NCBI GenBank assembly: GCA_032622095.1
Contig: CP136061.1
Location: 89,832,983-89,896,982 of the forward strand
From: Siphonodentalium dalli
Taxonomy: Eukaryota > Mollusca > Scaphopoda > Gadilida > Siphonodentaliidae
Length of the DNA stretch: 64,000 nucleotides
Reading direction: 5' to 3'
Notes under the pieces: generated by a model
Database searches by the model: none
What the model saw: only the letters and a program-made list of their open reading frames with translations
What the model was told of the DNA's origin: nothing
Program-made: the position numbers and the translations under genes
Part shown: positions 53,501-60,118 of the stretch, piece after piece
Layout of the letters: each line of letters starts with the position of its first letter
How positions within the stretch are numbered: position 1 is the stretch's first letter

Positions 53501-55112
53501 ATCTTACCTAGGTTTTCCTTAGCACACACTTCATCTGTACGGATTTTGGTTTTTATTAATTATACTCTTGATCCAGGGTTATAAATGAACACTCTATTTG
53601 AGAGTTTTATCCCATTAATTAGGTGTGATGTCCTACTTTGAAAAAATGAAGATTTTATTGCAAAAGTTGCATAATATAATGATATCAATAAATTATCATG
53701 CGAACACTCAATATCCAGAGTATATGAGAGTACATTTTATACATGTTGTCATTCCACATGAAATCTGTTATTAAATGAGTAATGACATATGGTAAAGAGC
53801 TTTGGCCAGTGGCCAGATGGAGACAAAGATAAACAGCACTGGTGGCTAGCTAATTTTTTATTATGTATGTCAAATTTGATTAATGGCATCAGACTCTTGT
53901 TTCTCCTATTCTCTTGAAATTTCATTACAGGGTTTCTGATAAGCGACCCCTCACCTATATTACTGTCTTCTATATTCCATTGATCTGCTTAGTAAAAAAT
54001 CATTAGCCCTTTCTAACGATCACATAGACGAATGCTTTAATGTACCTGGGCTCTTCCTCATATCTCTTATCTAGGGTTATCTTTGCACACTATTCACTTG
54101 TATGGATTTTGGTATTGATTTATTATTTGATTTTTCGAAAGATATATTAAAACCCTTCAGACACATGATACCAATATTAAAATAATTGCTGATAGCCAAT
54201 ATGATTTATCTATGCAATGGGTAACATAATGATAAATCTACATGACTGTTGTTTGAATTATGCAGAAATTTTTTAAGTGAACACTCTTGTTGAATCAGGT
54301 TCATTAGTTAATGAACACTTAATAAGACACCAACTGAATGTTCTTATAGATTATAGGTGTTGCCTTGTTTTGAAAATCCCACAAGTACGTATGCTTTAAC
54401 ATCAATAAATGAATACCCGGTAAGCTTGCAACCTAGTGTTTAGACAAGGGATGGACCATATCTGTAGCAGTACAATTTGACCTCTTTTGTAAACACAGGG
54501 TATTCTATGGCATTGACTTATTGTATGGGACCAGTCACATGTTTTTTATGAACTTTTTTGTATTGATCAGTTGATTTTATATTTTTGGGAAATCTTTAAC
54601 CCCTTCCAGCGACCGTACACTTAATATCTGATTTGATAACTCAAATATTTACCATCCGATAGTGTTTATGTTTCATGACAAAGTGTGTTTATGTAATGAC
54701 AACATTTATGATGACACACCCCTGATCTGTATAGTTGGTGTCATTTGGTTAATTTGCCTCAAAATATTAAACCTGTACACACATATTAACTCTACAAGCA
54801 AATGATAAAAACCATTTAATATATCTTTCCAATCATTTCCACGTGATGTGTACAGGGGCATATATTCAGACCTGATCGAGTTGGTATGGTAGAAGGTATG
54901 GGTTAAACATCTGCCAATCATGATCGGCCTCTTGTTTTCTCAGACCTTTTAACAAATAACCATCAATCCTAATGAATCTTGTGTAATTTCAGGCTCCTGC
55001 ACACATACTCACTGACCCGAATGAAGTATCAAAGCTGCTGACCGTCAGGAAAGAGATGTTCGAGAGACTCGACTTCGCACATATTACAGGCGATATAGTA
55101 ACACCTGACTGA
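26443..55112 (+). CDS. TIPRL: TIPRL, TIP41-like TOR-pathway/PP2A regulator (seven coding exons)
   Basis: Joining 26443-26561, 28448-28627, 29225-29327, 33081-33212, 51285-51380, 51936-51998 and 54993-55112 gives 270 codons and a TGA, against about 272 residues for the human protein. All introns have GT-AG ends (phases 2, 2, 0, 0, 0, 0). Diagnostic blocks are FGPW (residues 18-21), LPEMIFAKN with [21 protein letters not shown] (about 109-122), [32 protein letters not shown] and [11 protein letters not shown]41-family proteins bind catalytic subunits of PP2A, PP4 and PP6, act with Tap42/alpha4 and modulate TOR signalling in the cytosol. The start codon is the first ATG after an in-frame TAG at 26380. 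It follows a good acceptor (TTTGTTTCAG), so a noncoding first exon is likely upstream. Introns hold palindromic MITEs, TTAA elements, a satellite and an 18 kb repeat array, yet the coding frame is undamaged. Confidence 0.94.
27443..27579. mobile_element. Mariner-type palindromic MITE, shortened right arm
   Basis: The left arm reads AGTAATGCCCTAATTAATCG through GGCTTGTTGCCATTCATCGG. The right arm has only about 35 bp (GGAGTCGATTAATTAGGGCA). Family consensus ends are TACAGTAATGC and its inverse. Confidence 0.88.
28178..28330. mobile_element. Mariner-type palindromic MITE, truncated right arm
   Basis: The left end is TACAGTAATGCCC and the centre is GAAAGCTTTCACCGAGAGC. The right arm stops after CATATTTCCGACTAAA, missing about 65 bp. 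Confidence 0.9.
28448..28627 (+). CDS. TIPRL: TIPRL coding exon 2
   Basis: Completes codon 40 and encodes residues 41-99 plus two bases of codon 100. Contains [18 protein letters not shown] and [10 protein letters not shown], aligning with the LPEMMFGDN and FNATDAL region of vertebrate TIPRL. Acceptor CGTTGCAG, donor GTAAAG. Confidence 0.95.
28628..29224 (+). other. TIPRL intron 2
   Basis: 597 bp. Contains one palindromic MITE at 29015-29159; the rest is unremarkable. Confidence 0.9.
29015..29159. mobile_element. Mariner-type palindromic MITE, internally deleted
   Basis: Ends TACAGTAATGCCC and GGGCATTACT. The right arm lacks the segment pairing with GCAGAATTATGGG, so only the outer 35 bp and the loop region remain. 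Confidence 0.88.
29225..29327 (+). CDS. TIPRL: TIPRL coding exon 3
   Basis: Completes codon 100 and encodes residues 101-134, with the near-invariant block [14 protein letters not shown]. Acceptor AAAACAG, donor GTAAGG, phase 0 exit. Confidence 0.97.
29445..29661. mobile_element. Mariner-type palindromic MITE, full length
   Basis: A 217-bp near-perfect palindrome from TACAGTAATGC to GCATTACTGTA, with arms of about 105 bp and centre CTCTCCCCGAGAG. The outer TA with CAGT start fits Tc1/mariner ends and a TA target. No coding capacity. Confidence 0.93.
30125..30610 (+). repeat. Diverged tandem-unit repeat in intron 3
   Basis: Three to four units of about 150 bp carry CAGCCATCTTGGATTTCAC, TATATGGATNTT, GGGTGNCCACT-like and ATTGGAGCCA(C/T)CAAA. 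The same family occurs in intron 1 (27120-27420), and its GGCTGCTGGCAGCCATG phrase recurs in the 1566-bp array. Confidence 0.75.
30816..31345 (+). repeat. Broken CAAGCC foldback family copy
   Basis: Three hairpin modules of the family appear with the middle text between them: GCAGAATGAGGTCCCCAG at 30819, GCAGAATGAGGTGCCCAGAG at 31120 and GCAGAATGAGGTCCCCAG at 31287. The outer CAAGCC ends and target duplication are missing. Confidence 0.78.
31893..32367. mobile_element. PiggyBac-type MITE (TTAA target) with internal 69-bp hairpin
   Basis: Bounded by TTAA (31893-31896, 32364-32367). Ends are CTCTTTCAGTGC and GGCACTGAAAGGG. The CCCTTT(N)AGTGCC-type terminus next to a TTAA duplication is the piggyBac signature. 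Two GGGCCGAT-type palindromes lie near the left end. At 32248-32316 sits the 69-bp hairpin GCCAATGCATTCTC...GAGAATGCATTGGC that recurs at 58026, 60149 and 60297. Confidence 0.9.
32919..33112 (+). repeat. 97-bp tandem duplication covering the exon 4 splice acceptor
   Basis: 32919-33015 and 33016-33112 are near-identical. Both contain TTTTTTGCTGAGATTAATAC, CTGACTTCAG and then GTTTCTCC. The upstream copy gives a decoy acceptor at 32983. Using it would put an in-frame TGA at 33044 before exon 4. Confidence 0.93.
33081..33212 (+). CDS. TIPRL: TIPRL coding exon 4
   Basis: Residues 135-178, starting [20 protein letters not shown] and including [16 protein letters not shown], matching the FFEEVLLFEDELHDHG region of vertebrates. 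The acceptor is CTGACTTCAG at 33080. A nearer CTGCAG at 33096 would drop five conserved residues and shift the frame. Donor GTATGT. Confidence 0.96.
33830..35700 (+). repeat. Intron-4 repeat, units of about 690-905 bp
   Basis: TCTTTCGGGGGTATACAGAA recurs at about 33859, 34549 and 35455, and GTCTATTGCTTGTTGATCAC at 34225, 34930 and (with one change) 35830. Each unit ends in the shared core: GCATGAGGTTGTTTC, GATTGTGCCGACATTTGCC, TTTTAGTGAGAGGTAAATG and GATTCTTTCTCTACATGAA. Confidence 0.88.
35700..38481 (+). repeat. Two near-identical 1248-bp tandem units plus a partial third
   Basis: 36307-36549 and 37555-37797 are virtually identical, 1248 bp apart, as are the flanks on both sides. Both carry TTTAGTGTGTCTGACATTTG and AGAGGGTGTATTTAGTGATG (a truncated foldback fragment at 36668 and 37917). 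High identity means recent tandem duplication. The 80-codon frames in each copy are not credited. Confidence 0.92.
38482..39351. mobile_element. TIR element with 6-bp target duplication (copy 1)
   Basis: The element spans 38488-39345 (858 bp). Ends are CAGGCCTTCGATTATGAGGCG-like and ACAGAATCGAAGGACTG, flanked by ATGAAC (38482-38487 and 39346-39351). Other intron-4 units keep the uninterrupted site CTACATGAACTCTATTTTAG, which proves the insertion. The interior encodes a short acidic, serine-rich frame (38861-39076) but no catalytic domain. Six-base duplications are known for IS3EU and Dada elements; assignment here is open. Confidence 0.87.
38861..39076 (+). CDS. Small acidic serine-rich ORF inside the 6-bp-TSD element
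   Basis: A 71-codon ATG-initiated frame. From residue 20 it is dominated by aspartate, glutamate and serine ([18 protein letters not shown], then [12 protein letters not shown]). No known domain. Disordered acidic leaders are common at the N-terminus of transposases such as PiggyBac, so it could be what is left of one. It could equally be a low-complexity chance ORF. It sits within a transposon, not a host gene. Confidence 0.25.
   Translation: MLLHGVVSGLSSRQSAPFDARLSLSHSSGDDSGSDSDSDFLNDNDSSDSSSSRLPGSGESTDSDTEDECSE
39352..41319 (+). repeat. Further intron-4 units, with local minisatellites
   Basis: Continues the repeat interrupted at 39345 (TTTTAGAGAAAAAGAAAATG) and repeats the unit landmarks at 39716 (TTTCGGGGGTATACAGAA), 40180, 40267 and 40651 (copy of the 36307 unit). 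Local expansions: about 30 bp four times at 39874-39987 (CATACCACNTAATACCAG), and 25 bp three times at 40946-41020 (TAGTGAGAGGTAAATGTG). Confidence 0.88.
41320..41856. mobile_element. Non-autonomous hAT-type element with 8-bp target duplication
   Basis: The element spans 41328-41848 (521 bp). Ends are CAGGGTCCGCGCTGG and GGCAGCGCGAACCCTG, flanked by GTAATCCT (41320-41327 and 41849-41856). Sister units at 34130 and 40077 keep the uninterrupted site GACAAGAGTAATCCTCTC. Subterminal TTTGCCAAAT motifs repeat at both ends. Young, since it entered an already duplicated repeat. Confidence 0.93.
41857..42456 (+). repeat. Intron-4 unit after the hAT-type insertion
   Basis: Continues the interrupted unit (CTCTATCAAAATCTAGATAA) and contains another core copy at about 42055-42170. 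The 133-codon frame over it is one of several in-frame readings of the core and is not credited as a gene. Confidence 0.8.
42457..42606. mobile_element. Mariner-type palindromic MITE, left arm truncated
   Basis: The left arm starts inside at GAAATATGGCTTGTTGCC. The right arm is complete through GGTTAAGGAGTCGATTATTT to CACTGTA. Confidence 0.9.
42880..42993. mobile_element. Mariner-type palindromic MITE, right arm lost at the array boundary
   Basis: The left arm is complete (TACATTAATGCCC to GGAAAGCTCTCACTGAGAG). The right arm is replaced abruptly by the first unit of the 1566-bp array. Confidence 0.9.
43799..44114 (+). pseudogene. LINE reverse-transcriptase fragment (array copy 1)
   Basis: Starts [13 protein letters not shown], then shifts frame by one base. 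It continues [46 protein letters not shown] and LCYADD. These are reverse-transcriptase palm motifs of a non-LTR retrotransposon. It stops exactly after the catalytic YADD and joins unrelated DNA. No endonuclease, start or end is present. Confidence 0.9.
45365..45680 (+). pseudogene. LINE reverse-transcriptase fragment (array copy 2)
   Basis: Essentially identical to copy 1, with the same one-base frameshift after AFDRVK and the same breakpoint after YADD. The shared damage shows the fragment was dead before the array expanded. Confidence 0.9.
46931..47326 (+). pseudogene. LINE reverse-transcriptase fragment (array copy 3, longest)
   Basis: Same frameshift as the other copies but continues past YADD with [20 protein letters not shown] and EAAKID. 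It then breaks into a GTATACTGG/TCCGTCC-type repeat at about 47327. This copy therefore preserves the junction that units 1 and 2 lost. The 282-codon frame that runs on is a chimera of the fragment and a non-coding repeat. Confidence 0.9.
47327..48070 (+). repeat. Composite repeat with TCCGTCCG start and about 170-bp units
   Basis: Begins TTATACCCCCGCAACGAAG and GTCCGTCCGTCGTCCATCC. Then three diverged units hold CGACTTAGAA, ATAATTTTGTCCGA, CTACATTTTT, CCTGTGCACCTGCGAT and GGTGGAGTTAT. It ends ACACGGGGGTAT, an inverse of the first bases. Similar in plan to the elements at 8052 and 49750. Non-coding. Confidence 0.82.
48118..48688 (+). repeat. Direct repeat A1 (partner of 49328-49750)
   Basis: TTTTAACGGATGTGA, CAGCAATACCCATCGTGAAC and GCCATCTGTATCTTTAGTC open both copies, about 1.2 kb apart. 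Both contain the intron-4 core (AAATTAAGATCGGAGATTGT and onward). Later text CACCAAAATTAACATCA repeats the core in weaker form. Confidence 0.85.
48689..48944. mobile_element. TTAA-flanked MITE, hairpin subfamily
   Basis: Left TTAACTCTTTGTTTAC; right CCAATTTAGTGTGGAAAGGG followed by TTAG, a one-base decay of TTAA. Inside is a hairpin: AAATGTTCAGATAATAAGTT with CAACAAAC, then its inverse (48738-48795). Same family as 51454, 63526 and the satellite source. Confidence 0.78.
48945..49327 (+). repeat. Copy of text found in the 1566-bp array
   Basis: Matches 43440-43790: TCGG(T/G)GAGANCCATATRCCTC, CTTCAAGTGAGAGGTAAATG and ACAGCGTCCGAAC. The reverse-transcriptase fragment that follows this text in the array is absent here, so this is the version without the LINE insertion. 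Confidence 0.8.
49328..49750 (+). repeat. Direct repeat A2 (partner of 48118-48688)
   Basis: Same opening and core as A1, with a 4-base gap in GTAAATG-GATATTC and slightly different 3' text. Ends where the next composite repeat begins. Confidence 0.85.
49751..50330 (+). repeat. Composite repeat with GGGGGTATATAGTGG start
   Basis: Opens CCCCCGATCTCCGATGGAGA, TTGGGGGTATATAGTGGAGC and a TCCGTCCGTCCTTCCG tract. Then a 130-bp unit (ACGAACGTTTCAACTCATAA, GCCGGGGGGACAAGATTTCC) is written twice, at 49848 and 50008. It closes AGTCGGGTGCGTTACCTCCG. Non-coding. Confidence 0.85.
50401..50670. mobile_element. CAAGCC foldback element, 254 bp, with 8-bp target duplication
   Basis: The element spans 50409-50662 with ends CAAGCCTTGAAATAGTGTG and its inverse, flanked by perfect TATGTAAA. 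The intron-4 repeat at 48617 shows the uninterrupted site. It consists of two back-to-back hairpin modules: GCAGAATGAGGTTCCCAGAG to its inverse, then GCAGAATGAAGTCCCCAGAG to its inverse. Non-coding. Confidence 0.93.
50780..50853. repeat. Hairpin of the TTAA-family type
   Basis: GGAAATGTTCAGATAATAAG and TTCAACAAA pair with the inverse text to 50853, giving a stem of about 30 bp. It is an isolated piece of the element seen at 48689 and 51454. Confidence 0.85.
50857..51230 (+). repeat. CAAGCC foldback copy lacking its left end
   Basis: Carries half of the left hairpin, the spacer (CAGATTGAAGTTCCCAAG, TCTTTTGCAAATTAGAGG, AGATGAGGCTTAAGCAGAAT) and the whole right hairpin. It ends at GACTGACACACTCTACCCAG, 55 bp before exon 5. 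Confidence 0.85.
51285..51380 (+). CDS. TIPRL: TIPRL coding exon 5
   Basis: Residues 179-210: [19 protein letters not shown] then [13 protein letters not shown], matching the RVMPSSFFLLLRFF...RMNDTRLYHE block of vertebrates. Acceptor GTTTGTTTCAG, donor GTAAGT. Confidence 0.96.
51381..51935 (+). other. TIPRL intron 5
   Basis: 555 bp, more than half occupied by a TTAA-flanked MITE (51454-51746). The remainder is unremarkable. Confidence 0.9.
51454..51746. mobile_element. TTAA-flanked MITE, hairpin subfamily (best-preserved)
   Basis: Intact TTAA at both sides (51454-51457, 51743-51746). Left end CCCTCTATACTATATACTCA then TTGATGAGTAG. Right end GAATCTATTCAGTATAAAAA then GGG. An internal hairpin (AACAAACTATTTCGACAACG-centred) lies at 51503-51575. 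Its left 66 bp correspond to the satellite unit of intron 6. Confidence 0.88.
51936..51998 (+). CDS. TIPRL: TIPRL coding exon 6
   Basis: Residues 211-231, [20 protein letters not shown] plus K; the [10 protein letters not shown] block is near-invariant in the family. Acceptor TATTTTCCAG, donor GTGGTT (weaker than the other donors). Confidence 0.95.
51999..54992 (+). other. TIPRL intron 6
   Basis: 2994 bp. Begins with the 66-bp satellite (52130-52955). Bases 53080-54900 then hold a diverged repeat in which CTGTATAGTTTTTGGT or a close form recurs at 53241, 53385 and (weaker) 53540, 54110 and 54727. It starts at a small hairpin, GTGTACCC to GGGTACAC (53080-53105). No coding sequence. Confidence 0.85.
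52130..52955 (+). repeat. 66-bp satellite, about 13 units, derived from a TTAA-MITE end
   Basis: ACGAGTAGTTCCC recurs at exact 66-bp steps from 52141 to 52669, and again at 52785 and 52851 (ATGAG at 52917). One unit near 52720 is deleted for about 20 bp. Each unit contains TTAACCCTTTATATACTAAA, CATTGACGAGTAGTTCCC and GGAAATGTTCAGATA. Because 66 is 22 codons, one frame stays open for 215 codons of a repeated 22-residue phrase. This is a by-product of period, not a gene. Confidence 0.95.
54993..55112 (+). CDS. TIPRL: TIPRL coding exon 7 and stop
   Basis: Residues 232-270: [20 protein letters not shown] then [19 protein letters not shown] and TGA. It aligns with the vertebrate LFTEPNEISQYLPIKEAVCEKL tail. 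Acceptor GTGTAATTTCAG. Confidence 0.92.
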   Translation, partial: APAHILTDPNEVSKLLTVRKEMFERLDFAHITGDIVTPD

Positions 55113-55650
55113 GTTGGTATCTTGTTTACAAGTCTTGAAATAGTGCAAAATTTGCATAATGAGGTCCCAAGTGGGTGAATTTAGTGACGCTACCCCACAC
55201 AGTGGGCTAGCATCACCAAATTCACCCTCTGGGGACCTCATTCTGCTTAGGCCTCGTCTTCTGGGAAATATCTTATAGTCTCAAATTTACATTGTTTATA
55301 GTTATATGTCCCTCCTATTTAGTTTCTATATACCCTAATTTGCAGAAGATAAAATGCATAATCGAGGTGACTAATGGGTGAATACCACTAACTTCAACTG
55401 GGGAACTTCAATCTGATCTTAGGTCTCCCATAGCAGTTGAGGCTTAGCAGAATGAAGTTCCCAGAAGGTAAATTTGGTGGCGCTATCCCGCTGTGTATGA
55501 TAGTGTCAGAGAATTCACCGTTTGCGGACCTCATTCTGTAAATGTCAAACACTATTTCAAGGCTTGCTTGTTATGTTATCATGTTTGTACTGTTTACATT
55601 TATTTTTCTGACTAATATACACTTTTGATGAATAAATGTTTTATCAATCA
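55113..55650 (+). other. Probable TIPRL 3' untranslated region
   Basis: AATAAA at 55631-55636 is the first good polyadenylation signal after the stop. If it is used, the 3' UTR includes the 438-bp foldback element at 55129-55566. Confidence 0.5.
55121..55574. mobile_element. CAAGCC foldback element in the TIPRL 3' UTR
   Basis: The element spans 55129-55566 with ends CAAGTCTTGAAATAGTG and CACTATTTCAAGGCTTG. Flanks CTTGTTTA and CTTGTTAT agree at six of eight positions. It has two hairpin modules around a spacer (TTGCAGAAGATAAAATGCAT, AACTTCAATCTGATCTTAGG). It begins 16 bases after the TIPRL stop codon. Confidence 0.9.
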
Positions 55651-57788
55651 ACACTAACTTGTTATACAATGACAGGGTTCATTTTGGCCCAAATTGTTTT
55701 AATAGGCTTGTTTTAGGAGAGGGATCTTTGTGCATTATTCTGTAGAAATAGCTGCATTTTTTGTTTGGCTCATGAGATGACCACATATCCTTGTATAAAT
55801 GGTCAGAATTTGAACAAAATCAGACTAACATAATAAAACTGGAAATATTCAAAAACAGATGTAATTGGCAGAAAATATTTTCATTATATTTTCTATTTGT
55901 AGTGATTACAGGTTTTGTACTGTATTAGAAATTACGACCATATTCACTCATATATGCTCATATTCACCAACTGGGTTTATGTATAGTGCAGGTAATTTAT
56001 ACCTGGCCCGCCATGTGGTAGCTGTCGCTGTTCGTGTTAAGATAGAAGCGATGTCGCTATATCACCATCAGAGAAGACCATGGATAGCGTGGCCTTTATA
56101 CCTCAATGAAATAATCCACCTAGTTTATAAAAAAAAAGGTGTTGAAACGGTTAGGGATTTTCAGGAATCGAGTTGGACCCTCCCAAAATTTTCCGTTTCT
56201 ATCAGGGGGGGTCGGAAAAAAGTGACATGACATTAGGCTTAAAAAACTTTTTTCCGGCTCTTGGGTACCCACCACCCCCCTATTTGAAGGAAAAAATATT
56301 TTTTCCAATTTCATGCGGGGTACCCACCCCCTTTTTACCTCCAAATCTGTAATATCACACCATTTAAGCTTGATGGTCAGTATTACAGTTACCCTATTTC
56401 CATTTCTGGTTCTTCTAAGTCATTCCAACTTTTGTAACAACACGAAACAGGTTCTAAAAAAATACCTGGAAAAACCCAAAATAACACACAGAATACATGT
56501 GCTGATCAGTAAATTATTGATTGATTCTTCCCCAAATATTGTCTAAGGTAGCTCATAATGCTCATTATACATGTAAACAAATATAAAAGCATTGGTGTAC
56601 CTTCTTTTCATCACAGAAAGTGTAACTTTAGATGTGTCCCATAGTATCACATGAATTTATGTCAATTATGATTTTTGAAAAAATTATTAGGGCAACACCA
56701 CCTGGCAATTAACTCTCCAACAATACAGGTATTCAGCTGAAATCCACTATGTATCACAAAACTAATTTTCATTTCCATGAGCTGAGTTCTTGGGCTAGGT
56801 ACTGTGCTAAGGCCAGACCCAGGTCAAGCATTCATACAAATACATGTACTGCGTGTAAATAGAAACTTGAAAATAAGACGGTCATATGCAGTCTGCAGAA
56901 TAAGCTCCAAGGAGGGTGAGTTTTGTGATGCTACCCAGCAGAGTGGGCTATAGCATTACCAAATTCACCATATGTGACCCTCATATGTAGCTAGTTCTCC
57001 ATGGTTGGTCGAGACCAAAATAGAATGAGGTTGTTATAGGTTGAATTTGTTGATGCTATGCCGGGTAGTATCGCCAAATTCGCCCTCTGCAGACTTCGAT
57101 CATTTTGCTGATGACCAGCACATTATTTTTAGACTTGCATATTATATTAAGTTATATTATATTTTCTTTCCCTTCTTTTCACTCATCTGTTCTGATTTTG
57201 TTTATTCCACTTAGCAGCCTTCTCCATATCTACACATTCAAGGTCTATGTATGCTCGCCCAATCTTTTATCTGGGTCCCACCATCTCAAGATTATTATCT
57301 CAGTGATATGCGTTGTTGCAGTCTACAATCCCATGCCAAGTTCCGATACAATTTTGACTGAGTCATCTGGTCTGATCAGGTATAATGAGTAAATATTAAT
57401 GAGATAAATGAATAGCTTTCATTTTATTTATATTAAAGTTTATTCATGTGCTACATAACTGTCCATTTTCATCTGGAACCAGTAGCCTTGGTACATGGCA
57501 ATGTGATCGGATGTAAAAGGCGAATTCCTGAGAGTTGGTTCGTAATCTGGATTTCTGAGAAGCATCATGCCCATATCCACTCTAACTACCCCCCTAAGCA
57601 CTGCCCTAAGTGTCATACACACCTTAACAATGATGCTGAACACTTTGAGGCATTTATATTGAAGAAATGTAAGAGGAAAAAATTGCGACCACTCAGGAAA
57701 AAAGTGACTTTTTCGCAGCTGAACCACCCACCCACCCCGGCCTAGTGTATGGAAAAAAGTGGATTACCCCCCCCCCTGTTTCTATCAG
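55651..57788. other. Unassigned DNA downstream of TIPRL
   Basis: No gene credited. 56195-56345 has GGGG/CCCC runs with TTTTTTCC phrases, resembling 42990-43110 and 44486-44600 in the intron array. A decayed foldback fragment lies at about 56895-57090 (GTGATGCTACCCAGCAGAGT). The 95-121 codon frames at 55865, 57105 and 57446 have no recognisable domains. Confidence 0.45.
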
Positions 57789-58546
57789 CAGTCCTTTGAT
57801 TTTGAGGCGCACAGCTCTTGCGTGCCATAGTGCACCTGGAATTAAAAAGTATCGCGAAAAAATTTGCGCACCCCACGATCTTGGTTAAGTTTACTCAATG
57901 ATTTAACCCTTTGAGTGCCAGGGGCCGATCTCATCGGCCCTAAACCTACAAAATAAGTCTGTTAAAGAATATAAGAATAAATTATTAAAATTGTAAAAAA
58001 AAAGAAGAACAAAAGAAATTGTTAGGCCAATGCATTCTCTTATATATGCGAGGCGACCTATGGTCGACTCGCATATATAAGAGAATGCATTGGCACAGGG
58101 TATATGGGTTGATACAAAAATCGACCTGTCACTCAAAGGGTTAATAAAATGCAAATCAGTAATGGTTGGAATAACAACTATAGTCGTAGAAGTCATAGCA
58201 TCAAAGGTTATACACTGGAGTGTTTTAAACCCGTCATGGTCTGTGCGTAATGTTCAATGCGGTGTGTGTCGCAGACAATGAGTTCATCAATAGAATCATC
58301 GTCAAAACAATCAAATATATTACATCATCGCTCAATACTGGTAAGCATGTGGTAATAGTTTATTTTATTAAAATAGCATGAAGCAATGTTATTTGAGTGT
58401 ATTAAACTATTATATACATGCACATGCATCAGTTTTAACTTATATTTCCCAGTAGGTGCACCAAAGCAAGATTGTGCGCCCGGATCCTAAATCAGCACAC
58501 AATAAACTGGGCACCAGCATTTTTCAAAATCGAAGGACTGTGTCAG
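57783..58546. mobile_element. TIR element with 6-bp target duplication (copy 2), carrying a nested MITE
   Basis: The element spans 57789-58540 (752 bp) with ends CAGTCCTTTGATTTTGAGG and CAAAATCGAAGGACTG. Flanks TATCAG and TGTCAG agree at five of six positions. Same family as 38488-39345. A piggyBac-type MITE is inserted at 57903-58144, so it is the older of the two. Confidence 0.82.
57903..58144. mobile_element. PiggyBac-type MITE with 69-bp hairpin, nested
   Basis: TTAA on both sides (57903-57906, 58141-58144). Ends CCCTTTGAGTGCCAGGGGCC and TGTCACTCAAAGGG, with a GGGCCGATCTCATCGGCCC-type palindrome near the left end. The conserved hairpin is at 58026-58094. Total 242 bp, a deletion derivative of the 31893 element. 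Confidence 0.92.
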
Positions 58547-58667
58547 TTTCTATGCCCATAAGTATAAAATGATCCGTGCTGTATCGCAATTTTTAACTAT
58601 TTATTATCCAACTTTCCGCTTTAGAATGTTCAAACACCGCGATTGTCGGTGGTTACTTTGCATAAGC

Positions 58668-58816
58668 TACAGTAATGTTCTAAGTAATCGACTTCTTAAC
58701 CACAGCAGAATTATGGGTAACTTTTATGGCAACAAGCCATATTTCCGACTAAATCCTGAAAAGTTACCCATAATTCTGCTGTGGTTAAGAAGTCGATTAC
58801 TTAGAGCATTACTGTA
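58668..58816. mobile_element. Mariner-type palindromic MITE, loop-deleted
   Basis: TACAGTAATGTTCTAAGTAA to AGCATTACTGTA. The left arm jumps from GGGTAACTTTT directly to ATGGCAACAAGCC, losing about 65 bp around the centre. The arms still pair for about 57 bp. Confidence 0.9.
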
Positions 58817-59030
58817 CATGTCAATACTGCTACAGGACATTTGTCCCATGGTCTATCAACAACCTACCTTCCAGTGATCCAACTAATGTTTCTACATGAT
58901 AGTGATTGATAGATACACATGCTGGTGAACAGCTCCATAATTTGATTCTGAAAATGGAAGTTCAACGTACGTAAAATTGTTGCACTGAATCCACTCTACT
59001 GATGCTTACTTCAGATCAAACATTGATCGT
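58817..59030. other. Unassigned DNA
   Basis: Nothing recognised. Confidence 0.5.
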
Positions 59031-59135
59031 TTCCTGATGTGAACAGACGTTATGTATATTCTTGGTTCCTGATGTGAACAGACGTTATGTATATTCTTGG
59101 TTCCTGATGTGAACAGACGTTATGTATATTCTTGG
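59031..59135 (+). repeat. 35-bp tandem repeat, three perfect units
   Basis: TTCCTGATGTGAACAGACGT followed by TATGTATATTCTTGG, at 59031, 59066 and 59101 without differences. Confidence 0.97.
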
Positions 59136-60118
59136 GAGCCATTTTATTGCATGACTATTATAGTATAGACTGTATTTCCAATAAAATAAATACTTATTAA
59201 ATAGAGAGTATAGCAATCGGCACTGATGCTTTTAAGTCTTTGATGATCAACATAAAAGAAACTGTGCCGACGCATTAAGTAAAATCATAATGAATTACCA
59301 ACATTTGTTAGTTCTCTCCTAAATAGTATTGTGGTCATTTTGATAGAAAATTTATGAATATTTTACAATATTGCAAAAACTGAGAATTCAAACATATTTT
59401 GGGCCAAACACCAATTATGCCAAAAATTATTTCTTTGTTGTTTTTTGTGTTGGAAAGTTGGAATTTCAACAAAAAATTACTGAATTTGATATTTTTGTAT
59501 CCTTTGTGACGTGAGTGAAACTCACTATGAATTCAGTAAGATAACACCATGTCTAGGGAAGTTTTAAAAGAAGTGGAATGATATTTAACAAAATATAAAC
59601 CTTTATTGAGGACGAATCATATTTTGCTTGATAATGCTTATAAAACATGTCCAAAACGTGCAAATATTTTGACAACAAACGATTCCTACGATTGATCATA
59701 TTTTCATTACACATAATTCAATCCACAAAATTTGGCTATTATTATAGTGACAACATCTGCACAATGTCATTAACGTGATATATATATATTGAGAATTAGT
59801 CTCAGACTTGTACCCATCAAACAGTACATACGTGGTAAGATGTATAAAACACAGTTATTATACCAGTAAATACCTGGTAGATATACCCAGAATGTACAAT
59901 ATGATTGAGCCACTTAATATCTTAGTGCACAGACCATGGTATATTGACAACTTCCAATGCAATCGGCTTCTTAGATCAAAGTGGCATTTTGCTCTTTAAT
60001 TTTTTGTTTCATGTTTTCATTCATGTTGGATATTCAAATTTTACAGAAAGATTTACAACATATCAATGATATACGCACTTCATATTGTAGTTTGGATAGG
60101 TGGAAGAATCTCCAGCAG
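59136..60118. other. Unassigned DNA
   Basis: AT-rich, with no gene or repeat recognised. Confidence 0.45.

Noticed and set aside
57446-57745. 99-codon frame with cysteine/histidine residues (KHCPKCHTHL)
   Set aside because: A single CxxC-like pair is not enough for a zinc finger. An antisense frame of equal length overlaps it and no neighbours support a gene.
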